A stretch of DNA of 33,260 bases from Anaerolineales bacterium (GTDB lineage Bacteria > Chloroflexota > Anaerolineae > Anaerolineales > Villigracilaceae): assembly GCA_919902735.1 (NCBI GenBank), contig CAKKRM010000047.1:1-33260 (forward strand), written 5' to 3'. How positions within the stretch are numbered: the first letter of the stretch is position 1; the number at the start of each line of letters is the position of its first letter. Positions 1-6,120 of the stretch are shown here, piece after piece. The position numbers were made by a program, and so were the translations under genes. A model generated the notes under the pieces. That model saw nothing but the letters and a program-made list of their open reading frames with translations, was not told where the DNA came from and made no database searches.

Positions 1-343
1 TGGGGACTGCGCCAATCGCTTCCGCGACTACGGTGGAAGTTGGTTTGACCGCATAAGGGTGCGACTCAGACCCGACCCAAACCGCGCGCAGTTCATGCGG
101 GTCAATTTGTGCGCGGAGCATGGCATTGCGCGCCGCTTCAATTGACATGGTGATCACATCTTCATCGAGCCCGGGCACGGCTTTCTCTTTGATGGGGAGT
201 CCGCCCGTCTTGCCAGTCCATACGCGGGCAACTTCCTTGGCGGGCAGACGATAGCGCGGCACATACGCGCCGTAGCCGACAATGCCAACGGGTTTGATGG
301 GTTTTAGGAGGGTAGGGGAGTGCTGGTGTGTAGGGGTTGTCAT
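1..343 (-). CDS. hydroxymethylglutaryl-CoA synthase, archaeal type (5' part only)
   Basis: The gene starts at the ATG at 343 and runs off the left edge, so about 114 N-terminal residues are visible. After a short polar leader the protein has [15 protein letters not shown] and, further on, [14 protein letters not shown]. Both are typical of the archaeal/Chloroflexota branch of HMG-CoA synthase (thiolase-fold condensing enzyme; acetoacetyl-CoA + acetyl-CoA to HMG-CoA, first committed step of the mevalonate pathway). The catalytic Cys and His lie outside the window. A weak AAAGG lies about 10 bases before the ATG. The family assignment is from recognised motifs. A related thiolase-fold synthase of the same superfamily is the main alternative. 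Confidence 0.82.
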   Translation of the reverse strand, partial: MTTPTHQHSPTLLKPIKPVGIVGYGAYVPRYRLPAKEVARVWTGKTGGLPIKEKAVPGLDEDVITMSIEAARNAMLRAQIDPHELRAVWVGSESHPYAVKPTSTVVAEAIGAVP

Positions 344-460
344 TTAATAGCCTTTGAATTTATTTCTTTGGATTGTATTTGCAGGAGGCTTTCAAAATCT
401 ATCTTGTTAGAGGGAAAGGATAAAGGATGAAGGATGAATGATGAAGAGAACAGGCTTGGT
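344..460. repeat. intergenic spacer with short GGATGAA direct repeats
   Basis: This 117-base gap holds no gene. Bases 415-442 carry imperfect tandem copies of AAGGATGAA/AATGATGAA. A reverse-complement version of the same low-complexity motif (TCATCCTTCATCTTT) occurs at about 9565-9579, just before the MATE gene. This suggests a dispersed simple repeat in this genome rather than a regulatory site. Confidence 0.4.
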
Positions 461-3304
461 TTATTTCTTGCTTCTTTCCAAATTCAACTTCAACAATCTT
501 TCCAAAATCTCTTCATCGGATAAATTGGATTCCCATCCATAAGCGGCAAAGACGGCTTCATCCAATTTCTTGTGAGCCAAAGCCAACCAGATGGGACGTT
601 TGTTATACAAGTTCGTCAAGGTTCGTTTGCCTGATGATTCGGAATCATCGAAGACATCCGAAGTTTGCGGATTTAACCATTTATCCCTTTGCTCAACTAA
701 TTCTTTTGCGGCTTGGGCAATTGCCTTTACACGCGGGTCTTTCTTTGGCTCTTGCGCGGGCGGGAAGGGAAAGGGGAAGGTTTCAAAAGTTGAGGTGGGA
801 GTATAGCGAAAACCGCTTTCAGCTTCTCGAAGTTGTGTTCCTGTTGCTCGTGCCCAAATTTCATGAACTTTCGAGTGAAGAACCCCAAAGAAATAGTCAT
901 CGTCACGGGCAAAAATATATGTGGAACTGTCGGGTATAGTATTGCCACTTTCCCATACAAACAATCTGTGTTTTGAAACTCTCGGAGTAATAATGAATCT
1001 TTTTAGATTCTCTACCGCTTTACGCATATCAGGCGCAGGTCTACGATGCAACCACCAATATTCTGCTTCACGTTTGTTGTTTGATTTATCTCTGACTGGT
1101 TTAACCACTTTTCTTATATATTCAAATGGTGTTTCATACAATGAAGCCTCATTCATGGAAACGTCACACCCAAAATCAATAATCCATGTATTTGATGGAG
1201 ATTGAGTTATGTCACGAGCGTTAAGATATGGTCTGACAACATCCGAGTTTGGTTTCCCATGAGGATTGTTAGATTTAGAAATCATATCTAACGCTTGTTC
1301 CCGTGTAATATCGAAAGGCCCACCTTTTTCATCAGGGCGGAAAAATATATTTAAGTTTTCTTCCAAAGTTTTTGCTTTGGTCGTATCTGTCGCGCCAGTT
1401 AAGTCTGAGTTTATTGATTGAACATTCTCTCCGTCTAACAGGTAAAGTTTGTCATCTCCATTATCAAATCCAATCATCGACACATGAACGGTTGCGCCAT
1501 CTAAAATCCATTCACGATCAGAGTAAGCTAAGAAAATATTGCCTGTTTCTTTTATCCTCTCTAATACTTTTCTGTTTGCGCCTCCACGAATGGCTTGTGT
1601 TGCCAACAATCCTACACGCTTTACTTTTCCTTCCTGAATCATAGCTCGTGCTCTTTCAAACCAATAACAAACTAAATCGCTAACAGGTAATCTGTCATTG
1701 TATAGAGAAAATAATGCTTCTACATATTCATTGCCAAGTTCACTTCTCAATTTACTTGCACCCAAAAACGGCGGATTTCCGACAATCACATCGGCTGGGG
1801 GCCATTCGGGTTCAAGCCCCCTCTCGGTCTCCCCCAAATACGACGGTACTTCTGTCGTATTTGGGGGAGATGTCGGTACTCCGACAGAGGGGGCTAAGAT
1901 CGCGTCCATCCGCACAATATTTTGAATGGATTTCAAAATTGGTTCTTCGGGCAAGCCGTAGCCATTTTCCACCAGCCATTGGATGTAGCCAATCCAAACC
2001 GTCAACTGCGCCAGTTCGTGGGCATATTCATTCACTTCAATACCATGTAACTGCATGGGCGAAACGGTGATTTCCAATCGTCCCGCTTTGAGCGATTCGC
2101 AAAAAATGGAAACTTCCTTTTGCAAATCCAATAACAGGCGCAAGGCAACATATAGAAAATTTCCGCTTCCGCAGGCGGGGTCAAGCACCTGGATGGAGGC
2201 AATTTTGTCTGCAAACTTCTGCAACTCCGCGCGAATGGAAGCGTTGATGGTTTCGCTTTCGCCCTTGCGGATCATGTCGCGCTCGTCCGCAAGCGTTTGC
2301 ATGGCGGCTTTGAGTTCAGTCCACTCACGGCGCAACGGTGACATCAAAACAGGTTCAACAATCAGAAGGATATCGTCTATGCCTGTGTAGTGCGCGCCAA
2401 GTTGTGAACGTTTGGTTGGGTCAAGTCCGCGCTCGAAGAGAGTCCCGAAAATCGAAGGCTCGATAAACGCCCAATCCAGTTTGTCCAATCTTTGTAAAGT
2501 GACCATGCCGTCAGAGTCCAGTTGAACGACAGAGTCATCTTCAAACAAACCACCGTTGATATATGGAATCCGATCCGCGCCGAAGAATCCGCCCTTGCTC
2601 ATTTTGGCGAATAATTCCTTCAAGGTCTCGGAAAGGTTTCTGGAATTATTTCGAGTCTGTTCAACGATTCGAGCGAGCAATCCCTGTGGAAGCAAACCGA
2701 CATCCTGCGCAAAAAGGCAGAACAGAATGCGAATTAGAAAATGCGCCGACTTTTGCGAGTCCTCGCCATATTTGCGTAAAGTCGTGGCAAGTTCGGCAAA
2801 TTCCTTTGCGGCTTTTTCCGTCACAGCCTTGAGCGTTTCGTGCGGCTTCAATTCATCGGGGTTGAAAAAGACAGCCTTCAATATCCGCAGGTTTTCGGCT
2901 TTTAAAAGGTCGTCAAGTTCAAAAGTGTATTTTTGAGTTTTGTAGTTGGTGTAATTGGTGCGAATGATGATTCTGTTGATGTCAGACACGATCAGCAAAG
3001 GCGGGTTTTGCAGAGAATCACGATACTGCAAAAGTTGGGCATACGCCTTATCCATATCATCATTTTTCCCCTTGTATTCCAATCCAAAATAACCGAGTTT
3101 GGCAACGTCCGCCCAGCCTTGTCCGCCCGCGGTTTTGGTTGCTCCCATTTCAAAAGCAAAGGTCTTGCCGTCGGGGTCATATTCAAGCGGCGTCGGATGT
3201 CCGATCAAATGGCACAGGTCAATAAAGTGCTCTTGATAGATTTGTTTTTCGCGCGCATTTACACGCTTCCACTTGCTGACAAATTCCTGCGGTGTGATGT
3301 TCAT
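461..3304 (-). CDS. MmeI-type (type IIL) restriction-modification enzyme, single chain
   Basis: This 947-aa protein is predicted to cut DNA and to methylate adenine in the same recognition site. The N-terminal nuclease motif is D66-x9-E76-x-K78, the spacing known for MmeI. A helical spacer follows, then the methyltransferase: QLGAHYT (301-307, motif X), DPACGSGNF (375-383, motif I, SAM binding) and NPPF (510-513, motif IV, catalytic). The C-terminal third (about 620-850, with ESGFRYTPTSTFETFPFP) is the target-recognition region. Length fits the MmeI family (about 920 aa). It has no separate subunits, as expected for type IIL. Residues about 470-497, between motif I and NPPF, are encoded by a palindromic DNA element and look like an insertion in a surface loop. 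The frame stays open, so the enzyme may be active. Confidence 0.9.
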   Translation of the reverse strand: MNITPQEFVSKWKRVNAREKQIYQEHFIDLCHLIGHPTPLEYDPDGKTFAFEMGATKTAGGQGWADVAKLGYFGLEYKGKNDDMDKAYAQLLQYRDSLQNPPLLIVSDINRIIIRTNYTNYKTQKYTFELDDLLKAENLRILKAVFFNPDELKPHETLKAVTEKAAKEFAELATTLRKYGEDSQKSAHFLIRILFCLFAQDVGLLPQGLLARIVEQTRNNSRNLSETLKELFAKMSKGGFFGADRIPYINGGLFEDDSVVQLDSDGMVTLQRLDKLDWAFIEPSIFGTLFERGLDPTKRSQLGAHYTGIDDILLIVEPVLMSPLRREWTELKAAMQTLADERDMIRKGESETINASIRAELQKFADKIASIQVLDPACGSGNFLYVALRLLLDLQKEVSIFCESLKAGRLEITVSPMQLHGIEVNEYAHELAQLTVWIGYIQWLVENGYGLPEEPILKSIQNIVRMDAILAPSVGVPTSPPNTTEVPSYLGETERGLEPEWPPADVIVGNPPFLGASKLRSELGNEYVEALFSLYNDRLPVSDLVCYWFERARAMIQEGKVKRVGLLATQAIRGGANRKVLERIKETGNIFLAYSDREWILDGATVHVSMIGFDNGDDKLYLLDGENVQSINSDLTGATDTTKAKTLEENLNIFFRPDEKGGPFDITREQALDMISKSNNPHGKPNSDVVRPYLNARDITQSPSNTWIIDFGCDVSMNEASLYETPFEYIRKVVKPVRDKSNNKREAEYWWLHRRPAPDMRKAVENLKRFIITPRVSKHRLFVWESGNTIPDSSTYIFARDDDYFFGVLHSKVHEIWARATGTQLREAESGFRYTPTSTFETFPFPFPPAQEPKKDPRVKAIAQAAKELVEQRDKWLNPQTSDVFDDSESSGKRTLTNLYNKRPIWLALAHKKLDEAVFAAYGWESNLSDEEILERLLKLNLERSKK
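1815..1895. repeat. 81-bp nested palindromic element inside the MmeI-type gene
   Basis: Arms TCTCCCCCAAATACGAC (1828-1844) and GTCGTATTTGGGGGAGA (1854-1870) are perfect 17-bp inverted repeats with a 9-base loop. Outer arms AGCCCCCTCT (1815-1824) and AGAGGGGGCT (1886-1895) pair over 10 bp. A small hairpin TGTCGG/CCGACA sits at 1871-1886. GGTACT occurs in both loops. The total length is 81 bp, a multiple of three, so it adds 27 codons without breaking the frame. It resembles a MITE/RPE-like palindromic unit. Confidence 0.75.
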
Positions 3305-3313
3305 GGTCAGATT

Positions 3314-3532
3314 CTACCCTACTGTTATACATACCAAAACTTTGACGTCAACCCAGCCTGCACTTTGTAGCTGTTCCTGTGCGCGTTTGAAAATAACTTC
3401 ATTTTGTTGTAGTAAGGAAGATTTTGTCTTTGACGATGCCCAAAAATACCCAATTATTAATGCCAACGCCGCTACAAAAAATAGCATGACTGCAAGAATA
3501 ATGATTAAAAACCAGACATTTATGTTTCCCAT
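3314..3532 (-). CDS. small membrane protein, 72 aa, hypothetical
   Basis: I do not recognise this family. Residues about 5-31 form one hydrophobic helix (WFLIIILAVMLFFVAALALI), followed by a polar, probably helical tail (QQNEVIFKRAQEQLQ). A weak AGGT lies five bases before the ATG. The last 15 or so codons run through a copy of the array repeat (3325-3361) in a different frame from the one in which that repeat normally reads as a protein tail, so the C-terminus may have been replaced. It ends just before the MmeI-type gene, in the same orientation. It could also be a gene remnant. Confidence 0.5.
   Translation of the reverse strand: MGNINVWFLIIILAVMLFFVAALALIIGYFWASSKTKSSLLQQNEVIFKRAQEQLQSAGWVDVKVLVCITVG
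3325..3361 (-). repeat. array repeat copy R1
   Basis: R1 matches copy R3 (4391) at 32 of 37 bases. Read on the minus strand it encodes QAGLTSKFWYV followed by TAA. It lies between the MmeI-type gene and the 72-aa ORF and overlaps the 3' end of the latter in another frame. Confidence 0.7.
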
Positions 3533-3576
3533 GTTTTACCTGCTATGTTTTGTGACGTATTTATTAATTGGATCTT

Positions 3577-3613
3577 CTACACATACCAAAACGCTGACAT
3601 CAAACCTGCGTGC
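3577..3613 (-). repeat. array repeat copy R2
   Basis: R2 matches R3 at about 30 of 37 bases. On the minus strand it reads HAGLMSAFWYV then TAG. It lies between the 72-aa ORF and the TumE-type toxin gene. A palindrome (3627-3649) follows on its right. Confidence 0.7.
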
Positions 3614-3626
3614 GACCTCACCCCTG

Positions 3627-3649
3627 CCCCTCTCCTAAAAGGAGAGGGG
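3627..3649. repeat. perfect 9-bp palindrome, CCCCTCTCC/GGAGAGGGG
   Basis: The loop is TAAAA. There is no T-run after it on the minus strand, so it is not a convincing terminator for the leftward genes. A degenerate relative with CTTCTAAAAGGAGGGG lies at 4463-4490 next to repeat R3, so the palindrome seems to travel with the array repeat. Confidence 0.5.
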
Positions 3650-3666
3650 AAAAGACGCGAGACAAA

Positions 3667-4050
3667 TCAGGATTCATGCTGTGTTTTCATCCAATTGCTG
3701 ATTTCCTTCAACACAATTTTCAAATCCCGCTTGATGTTCCCTGTCAGCGGCGATGAAGACACATTATCGTTTTCATCGTGAAAATGGTGAGGCGCATTGG
3801 AAAGATGTCCGTAATGCGGAGCGTTGTCCCAGCGCAAAAGAGGCACAGTTGTAAAGAGTTGGTACGCATAATCCAGCGATTCTGGCTCGATGTGAATCCA
3901 AATTTGCAGCGTATGGTCTTTCGGTAACCGGCTGCGGAGTTTGGCTTCCAGCCTGCCCGAGGGAGTTTCATCGTAATTGATAACGCGTGTATTCTGAATC
4001 AGGTCGTTTCCTTGCAGGATTTCCAATATCTCGTCAACGACTTTGTTCAT
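3667..4050 (-). CDS. TumE-family toxin (DUF6516-like)
   Basis: This 127-aa protein has LLRWDNAPHYGHLSNAPHHF in the middle, followed by an acidic/polar stretch and a short C-terminal helix. The R-[WY]-DNAPHH signature and length fit the TumE toxin family of type II toxin-antitoxin systems, whose molecular target is not established as far as I know. Its ATG lies inside the end of the upstream gene (17-base overlap), the usual coupled layout of a toxin-antitoxin pair. Together they form one unit between repeats R2 and R3. Confidence 0.65.
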   Translation of the reverse strand: MNKVVDEILEILQGNDLIQNTRVINYDETPSGRLEAKLRSRLPKDHTLQIWIHIEPESLDYAYQLFTTVPLLRWDNAPHYGHLSNAPHHFHDENDNVSSSPLTGNIKRDLKIVLKEISNWMKTQHES

Positions 4051-4354
4051 GGCGCAAATCCTGATAGGTCTTTTGCCAATCCGTCAGCATGGAGCAGGCA
4101 GATTTCCACGCCAGCCAGTCATCTTCCTGTGCGGGTGTGGCTTTTCCTTTCAGGCGCGTTGTAAATTTCTCGAAATCCATCCCATATTTGTTTTCCAGTT
4201 TTTTGACTCGGCGGCGATAATAGGTCACTCTGCCGCGCACAGTGGAAATTGCCATATCCCACAAGGCATCTTCCACTGTGGCGAAGCGTTTTGCCGCGAC
4301 CAACGAATTTGCAACTTTGTTCAGTACCAAATTTGGAGAATAGTTAATTGCCAT
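4034..4354 (-). CDS. putative antitoxin partner of the TumE-type toxin
   Basis: The protein is 106 aa, highly charged and helical, with VRGRVTYYRRRVKKLENKYG then MDFEKF and a late DDWLAWKSA. Proteins with an E-KYGMDFE-F core are often found directly upstream of TumE-like toxins, and the two genes overlap here. A strong AAAGGAG lies seven bases before the ATG. No DNA-binding fold can be assigned from the sequence alone. The antitoxin role is inferred from position, size and this motif. Confidence 0.6.
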   Translation of the reverse strand: MAINYSPNLVLNKVANSLVAAKRFATVEDALWDMAISTVRGRVTYYRRRVKKLENKYGMDFEKFTTRLKGKATPAQEDDWLAWKSACSMLTDWQKTYQDLRHEQSR

Positions 4355-4390
4355 TTATGCTCCTTTTGAGAAATTATACTCTTTCAAGAT

Positions 4391-4450
4391 TTACACATAC
4401 CAAAACTTTGACACCAATCCCGCCTGCCTAAAAACCTCTGCAACCTGCTC
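4391..4450 (-). repeat. array repeat copy R3 (60 bp)
   Basis: R3 is 60 bp long and aligns without gaps to R4 (5191-5250). Bases 4420-4448 are identical to 5220-5248 (29 bp). On the minus strand it reads QVAEVFRQAGLVSKFWYV then TAA, the C-terminal tail of the MerB-like protein, but no start codon belongs to it. It is therefore an orphan duplicate of that gene's 3' end, and it closes the DUF433/DUF5615 unit. Confidence 0.85.
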
Positions 4451-4490
4451 GTGTGAGATATCATCCCCCGCCGCTTCTAAAAGGAGGGGA

Positions 4491-4832
4491 TTATTTCGGG
4501 GGACGATTAATGCGAACGACCTTTTGAGAAAGGCTGTCTTCTGCTTGAATGGCATTGTGGATTCTCTTTGCGAACCCCAGGAAATCAGGGTCGTAAGTGC
4601 AGGCTAAAATCCCAGCGTGGGGCTGGCGTTTGTTGTGCAATTTGATGAAATGTCGGCGGTTCAGTGTAAGTAAAATTCTTTGCTTGTCATTTGCAAATGC
4701 CAGCACATCTTCATCCGACATGGCTTGGTTTGCCTTTTCTGTTTCCTGAATGGTCAACACATCATGCCCAAGCTTACGGAGTTCATCCACGATGGGTAAG
4801 GGGAAATTCTCGTTGGAATATAGACGCGCCAT
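4491..4832 (-). CDS. DUF5615 PIN-like toxin
   Basis: The protein is 113 aa, beginning MARLYSNENFPLPIVDELRKLG with HDVLTIQE after it. This is the usual N-terminus of DUF5615 proteins, with the acidic residues of a PIN-like RNase fold. A second acidic patch (SDEDVLAFA) and LTLNRRHFIKLH, in which the usual acidic residue of this motif is Arg, follow. It is predicted to be an RNA-cleaving toxin. It overlaps the stop of the DUF433 gene by one base (TAATG), so translation is coupled. DUF433-DUF5615 is a well-known toxin-antitoxin pairing. Confidence 0.8.
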   Translation of the reverse strand: MARLYSNENFPLPIVDELRKLGHDVLTIQETEKANQAMSDEDVLAFANDKQRILLTLNRRHFIKLHNKRQPHAGILACTYDPDFLGFAKRIHNAIQAEDSLSQKVVRINRPPK

Positions 4833-5161
4833 TATGCTTCCTCGTTGGCTTTGATTTGCGCGTCAATTTCCTTGCGATGACTGCGCTCGTATGCCCAGGC
4901 ATTCGCAAGGTCTTCTGCGCGTAATGTAGAATAGGAGAGGAGTAAATCTGCTTCGCTGGTTCCCAATCGCCGAGCTTGTGCCAACAGCCAAACAGGAATG
5001 CGCGTGCGGACAATACATGGTTCGCCTCCGCAGACTAGTGGATTGCTTTCAATTCCAGGAAACGAATCGCCCAAGTCACGCGCCGCCCATTGGAGCAATT
5101 GGGCTTTTTCAGAACGGGAAAGACCCTTGTATATTTTTTCGAGATTTCGTGTGTGTTGCAT
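4832..5161 (-). CDS. DUF433 antitoxin
   Basis: The protein is 109 aa. The central part (IESNPLVCGGEPCIVRTRIP, then VWLLAQARRLGTSEADLL) is the DUF433 winged-helix-like signature: xxPxxxGGxPxIxGTRI, here with R-T-R in place of G-T-R. It should bind the DUF5615 protein and the operon's own promoter. AAAGG lies eight bases before the ATG. The first 30 residues (RNLEKIYKGLSRSEKAQLLQ) are an N-terminal helical extension seen in some members. It is the first gene of the two-gene unit lying between repeats R4 and R3. Confidence 0.8.
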   Translation of the reverse strand: MQHTRNLEKIYKGLSRSEKAQLLQWAARDLGDSFPGIESNPLVCGGEPCIVRTRIPVWLLAQARRLGTSEADLLLSYSTLRAEDLANAWAYERSHRKEIDAQIKANEEA

Positions 5162-5190
5162 ATCAATAACCTTTCATTTGATACTCGTTA

Positions 5191-5250
5191 TTATACAGCC
5201 CAAAAATCTGACTTCAATTCCGCCTGCCTAAAAACCTCTGCAACCTGCAC
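5191..5250 (-). repeat. array repeat copy R4 (3' end of the merB-like gene)
   Basis: This copy is the genuine 3' end of the merB-like reading frame: QVAEVFRQAELKSDFWAV then TAA. It matches R3 over 60 ungapped bases with 9 mismatches. Confidence 0.85.
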
Positions 5251-5898
5251 GGCGCTTCGTCCATGATAATCCAAGGATAGGCGGTCGTGATACCAGAGTT
5301 TGGAAAGTTCCCAAACTTGATGGATCGTCAGAACCTCTCCGCGTTCGATGTTATTTAGTTTGCACCACTTGTCAACCCACTCCTCCGACTGGAAGAGAAG
5401 TATGTTTGCTCAGGTGAAGACCAAGTCATCATACCAACGGGCGAAGGGCAGGGGGAAGTGGACTAATAAACTGCTCCCGTCGCCGTCCTCGGCGGCGGGG
5501 ACGCCGTCGAGAGCATAAATGTTTCCGTTTTTTATTTCCAGTTGAACCGAGTCGTTGCTTTCCGTGAACACCGCGTCAATGACTGCGTCGCAATGCAATG
5601 CGGCGGGGACGCCGAGCATGTCCCAGGCGCAGTTGGCAAAGTAGGTCTTGCCGTTCGCGTGAACTCGAAAGTCTGTGGGAATGCCAGAGAAGGGATTTGC
5701 CATGCGAATGGTCAATGTGTTTGGTTCAAGAAAAAACGCGTGGCGGTTGTGTAATTCTTTGTAAAGTTCGCCAGCTTCTTCATTGTTGATGTTAAAGCGC
5801 TGAGCCGTCTCTTCCACGCTCGGCGGATGGGTTGTGTCCGCGAAGTGGTTGAAGATGAAAGCGCGAGTTTGCCAGAGGAGAGTTTCGTTGATCGTCAT
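5191..5898 (-). CDS. MerB-like (organomercurial lyase family) protein, candidate selenoprotein with Sec163
   Basis: A MerB-fold protein of 235 aa if UGA at 5410-5412 is read as selenocysteine; without readthrough it stops at 162 aa. Start is the ATG at 5898 behind GGGAGA. Residues 1-60 form the helical N-terminal region; FANCAWDML has C90 and D93, matching MerB Cys96 and Asp99. The second catalytic Cys of MerB (Cys159) aligns with the UGA: YDDLVFT-U-ANILLFQSEEW. Downstream the frame stays open and family-like (DKWC, LWYHDRLSLDYHGR, FRQAELKSDFW) to TAA at 5191, so this is not random sequence after a stop. MerB breaks carbon-mercury bonds; the true substrate here is unknown. Alternatives are a nonsense mutation or sequencing error. 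The genome must encode SelA/B/C/D for Sec insertion, which cannot be seen here. Confidence 0.75.
5380..5397 (-). promoter_or_regulatory. candidate bacterial SECIS hairpin
   Basis: On the minus strand, 12 bases after the UGA, CTCTTCC pairs with GGAGGAG (7 bp, one U-G pair) around the loop AGUC. UGA to apical loop is 19 bases, and the loop has G at its second position followed by U. Both fit the bacterial SECIS rules (loop 16-37 bases from UGA, G in the first two loop positions), and the GU recalls the loop of the fdhF element. Confidence 0.6.
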
Positions 5899-5991
5899 TC
5901 TTTTCTCCCAATCAATGCGAATTAAATCCATATACGATGTCGGAGATTTATTCGGGAGTGCAGGGGTTTTCTTTCGATCATTTACTTGCTC

Positions 5992-6028
5992 TTGAATATA
6001 CCAGAACTTTGAATTTAACTCTGCCAGT
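5992..6028 (-). repeat. array repeat copy R5 (most degenerate)
   Basis: About 24 of 37 bases match R3. The minus-strand reading is LAELNSKFWYI with no stop directly after (CAA). It lies upstream of the merB-like gene in the same orientation as the other four copies and marks the right end of the array. No coding gene precedes it before thrC. Confidence 0.5.
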
Positions 6029-6104
6029 TTAGACCTGTGGCCTTTTTTACCCAAAGTAGGCTGCATCTCATTGCAAGATATCTCAGGTCTTTTCCCTTAT
6101 CGGG

Positions 6105-6120
6105 TAAAATTACGACATTA
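6105..6120 (+). promoter_or_regulatory. possible -10 of thrC, leaderless transcript
   Basis: TAAAAT at 6105-6110 would place the transcription start at about 6117-6120, on the ATG itself. No Shine-Dalgarno sequence precedes the ATG. The -35 region is not clear. Confidence 0.35.

Noticed and set aside
3627-3649. Intrinsic terminator for the TumE-type pair
   Set aside because: The stem is good, but no U-run follows on the minus strand; it behaves as a dispersed palindrome linked to the array repeats.
5410-5898. Complete 162-aa MerB-like protein ending at UGA, with unrelated DNA after it
   Set aside because: The sequence after UGA stays open for 72 codons and carries the remaining family-like residues, so termination there would remove an expected catalytic position.
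3325-6028. Integron cassette array with attC sites
   Set aside because: The repeats are not inverted-repeat structures and lack GTTRRRY/RYYYAAC core pairs, and there is no integrase gene. They read as protein tails instead.
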